From Amphiura filiformis (taxonomy: Eukaryota > Echinodermata > Ophiuroidea > Amphilepidida > Amphiuridae), in the NCBI RefSeq assembly GCF_039555335.1, contig NC_092635.1:70034058-70098057 (forward strand): 64,000 bases of DNA, written 5' to 3'. The notes below the pieces were generated by a model. It saw only the letters and a program-made list of their open reading frames with translations. It was not told the origin of the DNA and did no database searches. Below are positions 14,401 to 29,400 of this stretch, piece by piece; position 1 is the first letter of the stretch; each line of letters begins with the position of its first letter. The position numbers were made by a program, and so were the translations under genes.

Positions 14401-17400
14401 GCATATAAAGAAGAGTAGTACACGCTGCAATGCCAAGAAGTGGTAAACTACATTACTAGAATATTTGTACTTTTATTGAAACATTGCATATAAAGAAGAG
14501 TAGTACACGCTGCAATGCCAAGAAGGTAAAACTACATTACTAGAATATTAGTACTTTTGTTGAAACATTGCATATAAAGAAGAGTAGTACACGCTGCAAT
14601 GCCAAGAAGTGGTAAACTACATTACTAGAATATTTGTACTTTTATTTAAACATTTCATATTAAGAAGAGTTGTACACGCTGCAATGCCAAGAAGTGATAA
14701 AACTATACATTACTAGAATATTTGTACTTTTATTTAAACATTTCATATAAAGAAGAGTAGTTCATGCTGCAATGCCAAGAAGTGATAAAACTATACATTA
14801 CTAGAATATTTGTACTTTTATTTAAACATTTCATATAAAGAAGAGTAGTACACATTGTAATGCCAAGAAGTGGTAAAACTACATTACTAGAATATTTGTA
14901 CTTTTATTTAAACTGTTCATATAATTAAGAGTAGTACACGCTGCAATGCCAAGAAGTGGTAAACTACATTACTAGAATATTTGTACTTTTATTGAAACAT
15001 TGCATATAAAGAAGAGTAGTACACGCTGCAATGCCAAGAAGTGGTAAACTACATTACTAGAATATTTGTACTTTTATTGAAACATTGCATATAAAGAAGA
15101 GTAGTACACGCTGCAATGCCAAGAAGTGGTAAAACTACATTACTAGAATATTTGTACTTTTATTGAAACATTGCATATAAAGAAGAGTAGTACACGCTGC
15201 AATGCCAAGAAGTGGTAAAACTATATTACTAGAATATTTGTACTTTTATCGAAACATTTCATATAAAGAAGAGTATAAAGAAGAGTAGTACACGCTGCAA
15301 TGCCAAGAAGTGGTAAAACTACATTACTAGAATATTTGTACTTTTATTGAAACATTGCATATAAAGAAGAGTAGTACACGCTGCAATGCCAAGAAGTGGT
15401 AAAACTACATTACTAAAATATGTGTACTTTTATTGAAACATTGCATATAAAGAAGAGTAGTACACGCTGCAATGCCAAGAAGTGGTAAACTACATTACTA
15501 GAATATTTGTACTTTTATTGAAACATTGCATATAAAGAAGAGTAGTACATGCTGTAATGCCAAGAAGTGATAAAACTATACATTACTAGAATATTTGTAC
15601 TTTTATTTAAACATTGCATATAAAGAAGAGTAGTACACGCTGCAATGCCAAGGAGTGGTAAAACTACATTACTAGAATATTTATACTTTTATTGAAACAT
15701 TGCATATAAAGAAGAGTAGTACACGCTGCAATGCCAAGAAGTGGTAAACTACATTACTAGAATATTTGTACTTTTATTGAAACATTGCATATAAAGAAGA
15801 GTAGTACACGCTGTAATGCCAAGAAGTGATAAAACTATACATTACTAGAATATTTGTACTTTTATTTAAACATTGCATATAAAGAAGAGTAGTACACGCT
15901 GCAATGCCAAGAAGTGGTAAAACTACATTACTAGAATATTTGTACTTTTATTGAAACATTGCATATAAAGAAGAGTAGTACACATTGTAATGCCTAGAAG
16001 TGGTCAAATTACATTACTAGAATATTTACTTTTGTTGAAACATTGCATATAAAGAAGAGTAGTACACGCTGCAATGCCAAGAAGTGGTAAACTACATTAC
16101 TAGAATATTTGTACTTTTATTTAAACATTTCATATAAAGAAGAGTAGTACACGCTGCAATGCCAAGAAGTGATAAAACTATACATTACTAGAATATTTGT
16201 ACTTTTATTTAAACATTTCATATAAAGAAGAGTAGTACATGCTGCAATGCCAAGAAGTGATAAAACTATACATAACTAGAATATTTGTACTTTTATTTAA
16301 ACATTTCATATAAAGAAGAGTAGTACACATTGTAATGCCAAGAAGTGGTAAAACTACATTACTAGAATATTTGTACTTTTATTTAAACTGTTCATATAAT
16401 TAAGAGTAGTACACGCTGCAATGCCAAGAAGTGGTAAACTACATTACTAGAATATTTGTACTTTTATTGAAACATTGCATATAAAGAAGAGTAGTACACG
16501 CTGCAATGCCAAGAAGTGGTAAACTACATTACTAGAATATTTGTACTTTTATTGAAACATTGCATATAAAGAAGAGTAGTACACGCTGCAATGCCAAGAA
16601 GTGGTAAAACTACATTACTAGAATATTTGTACTTTTATTGAAACATTGCATATAAAGAAGAGTAGTACACGCTGCAATGCCAAGAAGTGGTAAAACTACA
16701 TTACTAGAATATTTGTACTTTTATCGAAACATTTCATATAAAGAAGAGTAGTACACGCTGCAATGCCAAGAAGTGGTAAAACTACATTACTAGAATATTT
16801 GTACTTTTATTGAAACATTGCATATAAAGAAGAGTAGTACACGCTGCAATGCCAAGAAGTGGTAAACTACATTACTAGAATATTTGTACTTTTATTTAAA
16901 CATTTCATATAAAGAAGAGTAGTACACGTTGTAATGCCAAGAAGTGGTAAAACTACATTACTAGAATATTTGTACTTTTATTTAAACATTTCATATAAAG
17001 AAGAGTAAGTAGTACACGCTGCAATGCCAAGAAGTGGTAAAACTACATTACTAGAATATTAGTACTTTTGTTGAAACATTGCATATAAAGAAGAGTAGTA
17101 CACACTGCAATGCCAAGTGGTAAAACTACATTACTATTTTGTACTTTTATTTAAACATTGCATATAAAGAAGAGTAGTACACGTTGTAATGCCTAGAAGT
17201 GGTAAAACTACATTACTAGAATATTTGTACTTTTATTTAAACATTTCACATAAAGAAGAGTAGTACACGCTGCAATGCCAAGAAGTGGTAAAACTACATT
17301 ACTAGAATATTTGTACTTTTATTGAAACATTGTATATAAAGAAGAGTAGTACACGCTGCAATGCCAAGAAGTGGTAAATTACATTACTAGAATATTTGTA

Positions 17401-20400
17401 CTTTTATTTAAACATTGCATATAAAGAAGAGTAGTACACATTGTAATGCCTAGAAGTGGTCAAATTACATTACTAGAATATTTGTACTTTTATTGAAACA
17501 TTGCATATAAAGAAGAGTAGTACACGCTGCAATGCCAAGAAGTGATAAAACTACATTACTAGAATACTTGTATTTTTATTTAAACATTGCATATAAAGAA
17601 GAGTAGTACACGCTGCAATGCCAAGAAGTGATAAAACTACATTACTAGAATATTTGTACTTTTATTGAAACATTGCATATAAAGAAGAGTAGTACACGCT
17701 GCAATGCCAAGAAGTGGTAAACTACATTACTAGAATATTTGTACTTTTATTGAAACATTGCATATAAAGAAGAGTAGTACACGCTGCAATGCCAAGAAGT
17801 GGTAAAACTACATTACTAGAATATTTGTACTTTTATTGAAACATTGCATATAAAGAAGAGTAGTACACGCTGCAATGCCAAGAAGTGGTAAAACTACATT
17901 ACTAGAATATTTGTACTTTTATCGAAACATTTCATATAAAGAAGAGTAGTACACGCTGCAATGCCAAGAAGTGGTAAAACTACATTACTAGAATATTTGT
18001 ACTTTTATTGAAACATTGCATATAAAGAAGAGTAGTACACGCTGCAATGCCAAGAAGTGGTAAACTACATTACTAGAATATTTGTACTTTTATTTAAACA
18101 TTTCATATAAAGAAGAGTAGTACACGTTGTAATGCCAAGAAGTGGTAAAACTACATTACTAGAATATTTGTACTTTTATTTAAACATTTCATATAAAGAA
18201 GAGTAGTACACGCTGCAATGCCAAGAAGTGGTAAAACTACATTACTAGAATATTAGTACTTTTGTTGAAACATTGCATATAAAGAAGAGTAGTACACACT
18301 GCAATGCCAAGAAGTGGTAAAACTACATTACTATTTTGTACTTTTATTTAAACATTGCATATAAAGAAGAGTAGTACACGTTGTAATGCCTAGAAGTGGT
18401 AAAACTACATTACTAGAATATTTGTACTTTTATTTAAACATTTCACATAAAGAAGAGTAGTACACGCTGCAATGCCAAGAAGTGGTAAAACTACATTACT
18501 AGAATATTTGTACTTTTATTGAAACATTGTATATAAAGAAGAGTAGTACACGCTGCAATGCCAAGAAGTGGTAAAACTACATTACTAGAATATTTGTACT
18601 TTTATTGAAACATTGTATATAAAGAAGAGTAGTACACGCTGCAATGCCAAGAAGTGGTAAATTACATTACTAGAATATTTGTACTTTTATTTAAACATTG
18701 CATATAAAGAAGAGTAGTACACGCTGTAATGCCAAGAAGTGGTAAATTACATTACTAGAATATTTGTACTTTTATTTAAACATTGTATATAAAGAAGAGT
18801 TGTACACGCTACAATGCCAAGAAGTGGTAAACTACATTACTAGAATATTTGTACTTTTATTGAAACATTGCATATAAAGAAGAGTAGTACACATTGTAAT
18901 GCCTAGAAGTGGTCAAATTACATTACTAGAATATTTGTACTTTTATTGAAACATTGCATATAAAGAAGAGTAGTACACGCTGCAATGCCAAGAAGTGATA
19001 AAACTACATTACTAGAATACTTGTATTTTTATTTAAACATTGCATATAAAGAAGAGTAGTACACGCTGCAATGCCAAGAAGTGATAAAACTACATTACTA
19101 GAATATTTGTACTTTTATTTAAACATTGCATATAAAGAAGAGTAGTACACGCTGCAATGCCAAGAAGTGGTAAAACTACATTACTAGAATATTTGTACTT
19201 TTATTGAAACATTGCATATAAAGAAGAGTAGTGCACACTGCAATGCCAAGAAGTGGTAAAACTACATTATACTAGGATACTTGTACTTTTATTGAAACAT
19301 TTCATATAAAGAAGAGTAGTACACGCTGCAAGAAGTGGTAAACTACATTACTATGTTTGTACTTTTATTAAAACATTCCATATAAAAAAAAGTTGTAAAC
19401 CTATACGCTGCTATGCCAAGAAGTGGTAAACTATGTACATTACTAGCATTTGTACTTTTATTTAAACATTACATATAAAGAAGGGTAGTTTACACTGTTA
19501 TTCCAAAAAGTGGTAAAATTACGTTACTAGAATATTTGTACTTAGGCCTCAGCATATTTGTACTTTAATTGTATGCTTACCTGTTTGTCTTTGATTCCAG
19601 TGGGTAATCGCTGATTTTGGCTGTCAGTCATTCTCCATGGTTGCTGTACCTCTATATGACACGTTAGGCGAAGAAGCAATGGAACACACCGTCAAACTCA
19701 GTACGTATTTCCCGCCCAAAATTAAGGATACACTTAAGGTGGTACTATAGTACACCTCTTGATAAATTTGTGACTATTTTTGCATTTTTCTCAAAAAATA
19801 ATAACACACTGGTAACAAAAGTTATGTATATTATAGGGGCAAGTAATCCAGTTACTACACTGGAATTTCAGTAACTCAAGACAAGCGGTACGTTATTAAT
19901 GATAAGAAAAGAGGTACCGCTAGAATGTACCTCATTTCTTAACATCTTATATAATGAACCACTTGTCTTGAATCGCTTACATTTCAGTGAAGTAATTGGA
20001 TTCCTTGCCCCTATAATATACATAACTTTTGTTACCAATGTGTAGTTATTTTTTGAGAAAAATGCAAAATTGGTCACAAAATTTATCAGGGGGTGTAGTA
20101 CCACCTTAATATTTTGACGATTGGATTGAATAGCCAACTGAAAAAAACACGTCTTGTAACTTTGAAAGAAAATGTGAGATTTAGCCGACTGAAAAAAAAA
20201 CGTCTTGTAACTTTGAAAGAAAATTTGAGATTTAGCCGACTGAAAAAAAACCGTCTTGTAACTTTGAAAGAAAATGTGAGATTTTCGGTACAAAATATCA
20301 GAACGTGTTGATACCTTTTAAGGTGTTCTCCTGTATAACCCAGCCTATAACATATTTTACCTCACAATTTTACAGCCGATATGTCTACTGTCGTCTGCGA

Positions 20401-23400
20401 CAAAATGGCTAAAGTCCAGCAGCTACTAAAGCATATTAGCAACACACCTACTCTCAAATTGATTATATTACTTGGTACACCAAATGAAGATGAAAAGAAA
20501 CAATGTGATGAACACAACGTGGAGATTATGTCATATGAGGATTTGTTACAACTTGGCAAAGATAACATGAAAGACCCGGTGGTATGTATATATACAAGTT
20601 TTGTCTTTTAAATTTGAAAGCAAACAAGCAAAATATGGTAAAAACATGAGCAAGTCTATAAAAGTATAAGCCTACATCATGAAAACAAAAACCTTGACAA
20701 ATCCAACTGTGATGTCAGATTTATGTAAAAATGCTCAAATCATAAAAACATGATTTTTACCCAAATATTCTTTTCTTCTTTTATACTCTTCTTGTGAAAA
20801 CAGTCTAGAAACACATTTGTTTGTTTTTTGACCAACCTTTAGAAATATTCACGATTTTCCCCACATTGAGCATTTTCAACCGGAACCACTTTTTCTGTTG
20901 TGTGTAAATTTACATGTTGTCTCTTTACTCAACAGCCTCCCAAACCAGACAATCTTGCTACTATCTGCTTCACAAGCGGCACAACAGGTGAGATATTTGC
21001 AGTGACATAGCCAGTCTGGGTTGAGTGAGTGTGTGTGGGGGGGCACATTTGCCAATTTTTGTCCTAATTTTTCAATTTTCCATTCACTTTTGCCCTATGT
21101 CACACCCATTCGAGCCATTTTACTCTTTGTCATCCCATTTTATCTCAAATGTGTCTCTTTGTGCCATTATCTGTCTTTGAGCAATTAATAATTCAAATGG
21201 TATTCTATTTCCATTTTTGAGTTGTCCAGTATGTCATAGATATTAAAGGCAGTGAGAAACAGTGTATCTTTTAAAAGAGCGTGGATGTAGTGTAATCTTC
21301 CTATAAATATTTTGCATGTTTACAATAGGTGTACCAAAAGGAGCAAGGATTACACACAAACAATTCATATCTGAAATAGGCGCAGTTCACACGATTGGTG
21401 CGGTATGTATGCAAGTGCTATTCTAAGTATCTTACAATTTATCAACTTATACTAAAGTTATTCATCATTCATATGCAAACAAAATGATACACAATGCATA
21501 AAAATTTAAAATAGAAATAATAAATTTGGCATGACAGAGCTGGCCAAAAGGCCAAAAAGAAAAATTTGTTGAACCATTGCAAAAAAATACAACAACATTT
21601 AACGACTACTACTATTGATATAGAAGCACTTATCGTGCTTAATAAAATTAATATAGTGTTATTTCACACAAAAAAAGTAATCATAATTTTAGTGCCTGCT
21701 AATAATAGAATACCCACATTTTTTTTTTTTTAAATTTAAATGTTTGAATGATTTTTGCATATTTTTTATTTCTTAAGACAAGTCCTTTCGAAGTAGATCT
21801 AACTTCTTTGGATGAAATTGTGTTTTTGTTTTGCCTTTTGAAGATGACTTTGGAAGTTAACATGGTTCTTGTAATCCATCCAAAATTCACAAGGGCTAAC
21901 TTTGTGTCACTTTGTATATCAGTATAAAAACATCATACACTTTAAACTGTTGTGATTTATATGCTCAGATTAAAAATTAGTACAGAATTTACAAGGTGAA
22001 GTATAAGTTATATACATTTTCGCGCTACTTATTTGTTGTAATAAATGCACTTTACTCTTGCTCTATAGACGGTACATGTAATTCAACCTTCAGATGTGCA
22101 CTTTTCCTTCCTGCCATTAGCCCACGTATTTGAGAGATGTAACCAGGTAAGGAGGATATAATATGCATCAAATTGGGGGTTTGGGGCAAGAAGCCCCCAT
22201 CTGCAATAGCTGCCAGGTGTCATATTATTAGATGTGTACAATATAGAATGCAGAATTGTCTAAATGTTTATAGGGCAGCTATAAATGCAGATATGGCTTT
22301 CTTGCCCTTAACCATTGGAAAATCGTTACATATCTAATGGCTTAATTCAATAACCTCAAGTCAACAAGAATTGCTTCATGTAGAAATTGACCTCAAGTTG
22401 TGGAATAAGTGTACCTTTAGAATATATTTTTAGTTTGAAATGATTTGTGAAGGTATTCCTACTGTGTTTGTCCGGTCCACAGTGGCGGCACCAGAAATTT
22501 TTTTTCGGGGAGGGGGGGCATTAGGGGCTAAGTTAATTTCAGGGGGGCAAAATCAACAAATTTTATGCAAAATTACTGCAAAAAGTGGAATTTTCAACAG
22601 GGGGGGCAAGAGTTCTGACTGGGGGGCTTTTCCCCATGCCCCCCATGGCGCCGCCACTGTTTGTCTGAGCTGTTCAAAGTAGGTTGCCCCTTGCTTACTG
22701 AAGATTCGGTGGCTCTGAAAAGAGCTGTTCAGTGACCTGTAACAGTGGCGTATCTAGAAGGCCCTTACCCCGGGGGGCTGAGATGGTTTGTGCCGCCCTG
22801 GAGAAAATATACAGGATGCCGCCTACCCCCCGACACCCCTTCCGACACCCCCCCACACACACACACACGATTATTTGGGAAGTCTGAGGGATATGTTACC
22901 TCCTAAGAATTTGAAGAAAAAAAACATTTGACACTATTATATTGTAAAATTATACTTAGAAAAAGTGAAAATGAAGGCCCAAATGAAGCAATTCGTGGAC
23001 CAAAACTGATTTTGTGTTCTAAAGAGAAGAGAAAGCGGCCACTTGTTTATCTATCGTAGGAGGTTGTCTGCTCAGAAGTTGGAAAGTTTTGGTAAATGAT
23101 GGCAAGGGTGTCTGAGAGATGTTCCCCCCCTCATAAAATGTTGCAAATGAAGGTCCAAATTGAAACCGACCGACCGACCCTACTTGAAAGGTCCGTCCGC
23201 CCGTAGAACATGGTTTCTTTTTTTTCGTCAGCCTAAGCTGGAGGGGTGTCTGAGGGACATATTTCCCCTCCTCCGAAGATGGAAAATTTTGCCAATTAAA
23301 GGTCCAAATTGAAGTCATTTGATGCATAATTTCAAAGTTGTTTACCCAATAGCAGGGGAGTGTCTGAGGAGGATTCCCCCCTCCGAAGTTGGACAATTTT

Positions 23401-26400
23401 GCCAAATGAAGTTCCAAATTGAAGCCATCTGGGGTATAATTTTTCTTTTTTTTATCCTGGGGGGCAGGTGTCTGAGGGGGATGTTCCCCCTGCCAAGTTG
23501 GAAAATTTTGCTAAATGAAGGTCCAAATTGAACCCGTTTGGTGCATCGTTTTTACTTGTTTAACCATACGCAGGGGAAGGGGTGTCTGAGCGTGGATGTC
23601 CTCCTCCGAAATTGTACAATTTTGCCAAAATTAATAAAGGTCCAAATTGGAGCCATCTGGTGCATCATTTTTCACTTGTTTAACCATATGCAGGGGGTGT
23701 CTGACAAGTCTGAGGGTGGATGTTCTCCCTCCAAAGTTGGACAATTTTGCTTTTCACTTGTTTATTCATTCACAGGGGGTTGGTTGTCTGAGGAGTGATG
23801 TCCTTTTGCTGGTCCCTGCGCAACATGAGTGCCACCTCTGGCTCATCAAATAGAAGACACCCCACCCCAAATCTGAATGAACACAATTGAGGACAATTGT
23901 CCCAAAGGAAGATGTATAGGCGTTTTACAACATTTGGTTAATTTAGTCCCGGTGTTTTGATCCAGCTCATGAGTTTTATGCTTATTCCAGGCATCAGAGG
24001 AGCTGCCTCACACATATTAATGATTTACATAATAGAAAGGATGGAATTATGACTCTCCTTTTTGAGATTTGTGATTGTGTTCAAGTTTGAGATGAAAAAA
24101 AAAAGAATTTCCAATGGGGCGTCTCACAGATCTACTCACAGAATGGGTTTGCCGAGATAAATGCGCGAGATGCTACCCTGCCCTATGGACAGTGGCGTAG
24201 ATGTCTTTTTAACATGGGTGGAAAATTTCTTGAAGTACAGTGAATCCAGAGCCTTTCAGTGACAAAATTAGTTTATGGTACAAATGCGCTCGAAGCGCCA
24301 GAAAATTTACCATGATTGAAGCTAAACAGAAGTGGAATAATTGGCACTTTTAGGTTTCTATGACAAAATATAATTGACTTCCATGCAACGCTAATGGCAC
24401 GGGCTATATGATTTTTGTTACCCTCTGAAAATTTTGGCTTTGAAAAAACTATCTTTCATACTAATAGTTTTTAAATTCACAAGAGGTGTGGAAACATTTT
24501 TGCCGCTTGCATCATGGGAGGTGCTCAAAATTTACCGAGGGGTACTGATTCCAACACCGGCTGCGAGTTCCTTTTTTACTCTCTTAGTTTTAATGATCAA
24601 AGCAAAATAATTAAAAATAAAATAGATTTTTACTGCTTGGAAGGGGCTCAAAATCCATCGAGGGGGCACTGTATCTGATCATGCGTTTATTCGGTTTTTT
24701 TTCTGACCTCTGAATTTTGCCGGCCAGTAAAACAATCTTTCATAATGATTAGTTTTGTTGAAATTTAGATTTTCGCTGCTTGACGCTGGGCTCAAAATCA
24801 ATTAAAGAGGCGCTGAACCCAACGCAGGGCGGCAAGTTCCCTGTTGTCTCCCTTAGTTAAGGAATGGTCATGCATGGCGTTGATTTTTCTCTCCTTCTCC
24901 CCTCTTCTCTCAGTGCTAGTTGAAAGCCAGTGGCATAGCTAGGGGTTTTGGCGCCCAGGGCTAAGGATACACAATGGAGCCCTCCCCAATCCTTGAAGCA
25001 AATGCCCGCGGAGCGCGCAAAAATGTGCACAAATAGTACCTATCATTCATTAATTTTTCAAAGTTTTAGGGGCCTGAGCTTTCGATCCTAGCAGGATCTT
25101 TATCAAAGGCAAAGTGACAAGACAACATACAAACAAGCATATATATGGTGAATCCAACCAAAAGTGTCCACGGGCCAAAAATAAAAGTCCGAAATAAAAA
25201 TGTCTCCACAATTTTTTCCTTTTGCCCATTGATTGATGACATATTGGCCTTATAGGAACCAAAAGTGCCATTACTAATCTTGAAAAATAAATCCAGGACG
25301 TGTGATAGTAAATGTGATATCAAAACCCAATGTTACCTACGAATACCACTAGGATGCTTTCACTATCGCAATACTAATCAACCTAAAACAAATGGAATAT
25401 TCCCATTAACGCGTTTTTCGTGTAAAGTAGACCACAGGGTGTCAGGAAAATGCTAGCTCAACCAGAAAATATTTGTTTTTATTTTTATAACGCGATCAAT
25501 ATGATCTTAGTCAATTTATGCTAGTTTATTTTTGAAAATGAAGTTTAGGTCAGTTTCTGTATTTTATTTATCAAATGAGTATGAATCAATTTACACATTG
25601 TATAAGAACGAGTACGTAGGATATATGTTTTCAAGAATATTAGGAATTATAAGCATACACCTAACGCTTTATACACTAAAAAGGTGAACAAACCCGGTAT
25701 TCGTAGGTAACATGAGCGATTTAACAATATCTATATTGAGTTTAGAGGTTTAAAGTTTGCTATTATGGTAATGAATTAATAAAATGGTAGTTTTAGATCT
25801 CTTTCAGATGGTATGCGTCCAAATGAATAAATGCTATTACCTTAGATCAAAAATTTTTTGATGCTTTTAGCAAGATTTTGACCACTTCATTTTGATATAC
25901 AAGTAGTTAATCAGCAATTTTACATAATAAATAATTGTTGAATGAATCCGTATATGGGTAATTATAGTGTCCTGGGGTACCGCTTAAAGTTTTTGACAAT
26001 TAATTTCCATTGGTAGCGACACTTCATTACACATGTCATGTATTATGCTGTATTCGTAAGTAACATTTCAGTATTTGTAGGTAAGAATTAGACTTTTGGT
26101 GGATATCCCAATCAAAACTTCATTTTATAAAGCACTTTGAATGTATCATTTTTTTTATGTGCGTTTATTGATACTTTAGACCCTATCATGTATTAATAAT
26201 GTCGGTTCACAGCGGTTGAAAGAGTATTGAAGTAAGAAACAAAGGCACTAAAGTGACTTTAATTTGTAATTGCACACAACTCGCTTAAAACCGTTATTGC
26301 AGACTTGTGAAGTCCATCTTGGAGTCAGTTACGTCTTGTGGCCTTTCGTTTGAGGGCAACTACAATTAGCTTTATACCAGGGTCCATCATTATGTTGTCT

Positions 26401-29400
26401 AGATCATGAGACAATGAGAACAGTCGTTTTTTCCATGGTATTCGTAGGTAACCTTAGCGAAAACGTCAAAAGTTACCTTCAAATAAATCAATTTGGACAC
26501 AAATTACTCAGACGCCAGAAGGTCGGTAAACATTTAAAATGAAGCACACATGACAGTTGACAAATCCAAGTATTTATCCCTTCTAATCTTCTTTGAATCT
26601 GATTTTTCTTTCAAATGAGCAGACCGTCGTCTATTTCAGTACATATTTTTCAACAATTAAGCCGTATTCAGTTTTGCATGGTGGGCATGTATGTGAATTC
26701 GCAACTTTCATTGACATATTATTTGATAGCAAACATACAGGCCTTCGTTATGTACCAATATAGGCATTGGCATGAATGGCGGTGTTTCACAATACTGTCA
26801 TGATGTCAAATTGTATTCAGTAGGTAACATTGGTTTGCGAAATTTACCTACTGAATACTTGCTTTTATTGTTGACATCTCAGAAATATTTAAACGCAGGC
26901 TATTGAAACTTGGTAGAAATAAAGAGTGTATTACCCTGCACCTATTGCTTAACTATTGTTTACTATTCTCTCACTTTGTGGAAATGACACAGCTTTTAAC
27001 ATGTATTCGGAGGTAATGCATATTTTTTACCAAACCTACCTTTGTACCATTTAGAATTTCTGGCAGCTAAACACAATAATAAAGATGCCCGAATGCAATG
27101 CATTTCAGTATTGGACATATCAAAGCTTGTATCAATTAGCATTTATTAGTGATTTCCATTTTTAAAGATATATCTAGTGCTATGAAAAATTGTATTCGTA
27201 GGTAATGTAAAAAATACCACTCAAAAAATTATCACACAAAATTCATAATTATGTACAAATATGTGAAAAATTGAACAGGCAATCTTTGAATACACGCCTT
27301 TCAGGAAATCAATTTAGATTCAATCCAATGACTTCTTTTCATAACTGATTTAGATGTTTTTAAAAATACTTTAAGAAATATTTTGAAAAAATGGGTAAAA
27401 ATAGCATGTTTTGGGGTCTCTGTGTCTAAGTTTTTCACAGAAGGGGTCTTATTATATATATGGCGCGAAGCGTATGATCAAGGCGAATAAACACAATACA
27501 AAAATGAATGCCAATTGATTAATACTTTTAACTTATGGCCCTGAACATGCCGTGTACACTTTTCGTTGGATTCGACCATATAGTGACATGGACATAAAAG
27601 GAAAGGGAAATTAGCAAGACAATAGAAGACTTAAGTGTCTATTGGGAAAATCAATAGGGGCAGGAAGTGGGATGTCATGAATGGAAGTAAGAGGGATAAG
27701 GATATGAATGAAGACAAAAGGCTGAATAGAAAAATGAAAATGAAAGGTAAAAATACAACTACATGAACATATAACATAATGATAGATGTAAATAGGAAAT
27801 AAAATCTAAAATAATAAAGTGGAGGGAAAATTTTTTTTTAAATGATTAGGGAAATTTTTTTATTTTATTTTTTATTATATATAAAAAAATATATATAAAT
27901 AAGGGGTGGCAAAATATTATGACGATGAAAAACAAGTTAGTCGTTTCCCTCTTGGATGTTGAGACCGTGTGGCTGGATGGTACAAGGCGCTTCATCCAGA
28001 ATTTCTCCCTGCTGGCACGGACGGTGTCGGGCGGTTACCTAAAGACTCAATGCCCTGTAGGATCATGTCGGAGATGGAGTGGTTGGGGAGGTTGAAGTGA
28101 TTACCAACAGGGGTGTCAAGCTTCTTGGTGTTGACAGTGGACCTGTGTCCATAAAACCGCACCTTAAGTGCAGTCTTAGTTTCTCCCACATACTGTATAC
28201 CACAAACTCTGCAAGAAATGAGATATACTACATTAGATGTGGTGCAGGTGATGTTGCCCCTGATCCTGTGGGAGGAATTGTTGGAATTACTGGTGACAGA
28301 ATCCCCTTCTTGGATATGGTCCTTGCAAACAACACACCTGTTGGAATCACATGTGGAAGTACCCTGTTGTGTGGAAGGAATAGTATCAGAAAGAGGGGGA
28401 CTTCAGCTCTCACAAGAAGGTCTCTAAGATTGCGAGGACGTCTGTAGGCCAGGATGGGGCTATCGGGAACTGCTCGTTGTAGCCGATCTGAGGTTTGAAG
28501 TATATGGTGATTGTCATTAGTGATGCTGCGGAGAGGAGGGAGGTTAGGATGAAAAGTGACCACAAGAGGGACTCTGGTATTGGTATCCTGGCTTCTGGGC
28601 TTCTGCTTCAGCACATCTGACCTGGGAAGAGATTTGACCTTGTTGATGGCCTGCTGCACTTTGTGTGCGCTATGTCCCCTAGATGTAAGGTTCTTCTTGA
28701 GGTCCCTGGCATGCTGTGAAAAGTCAGAATCATTAGTACAAATGCATGGAGGCGGAGAGCTTGACTGTATGCTATACCACTTTTACAGTGTTGGGGATGG
28801 CAACTGGAAGAGTGTAGATACTGGTGACTGTCTGTGGGCTTGGTGTAGAGATCTGTGACAAGGGAGTCATTCTCCTTTCTGATGGTGACATCCAAGAAGT
28901 TGACCTGGTGGTGAGAAAGTTCAGAGGTGAATTTAATTGTTCTGTGGAAAGAATTGACATGGGCAAGGAACGTGTGAAGGCTGTCTTCTTCTCTGGTCCA
29001 GATGAAAAACACATCGTCAATGTACCTCCACCAAATCCATGGACGGCAAGGGCAGCATCCAACATCTGCTCTTCAAGCCTAGACATGAAGAGGCAGGCGA
29101 ACGGCGGGGACATGCGGGTCCCCATCGATGTCCCAAATACCTGTAAATAGTGATCTCCCATAAAGGTGAAATTGTTCTTAGTTAATACATGATTCATGAG
29201 AGTCTTCAGATCATCAATGGGGGGACTGGTGTGGCCACTTCTAGATAGCGCTTCACAGGTAGCTGAAATTCCTTCACTGAATGGGATGTTAGTATACAGG
29301 ATGACACATCACAAGTGCCAATGATGGCAGTGTTGGGGATCTGGTCCTTGATAGCTTCAAGCTTCCTGAGAAGGACACAGGTCCACTGTCAACACCAAGA

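Larger units (their letters stand above)
20582..22068 (+). other. ACSL introns 6-8
   Basis: Between exons 7 (20936-20987) and 8 (21329-21402) these introns are short and AT-rich, with a G/T-rich stretch near 21024-21045. I see no mobile element in them. Confidence 0.5.

Noticed and set aside
11084..19545. CRISPR-like regular array
   Set aside because: The units are directly adjacent and near-identical with no unique spacers, inside an intron of a eukaryotic gene. It is a satellite.
22440..22682. Open frame from the relic gate exon as a functional coding exon
   Set aside because: Most of it is the inserted G-rich repeat, and it lacks the GFFQGD gate motif. Exon 10 at 41480 fits the gene fully.
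23019..23853. Overlapping frames around 23 kb
   Set aside because: They follow the diverged 110-bp tandem repeat and differ by frame with no domain.
28079..29150. + strand frames over the Penelope element
   Set aside because: They are shadows of the minus-strand reverse transcriptase and GIY-YIG coding sequence, which carries the recognisable motifs.
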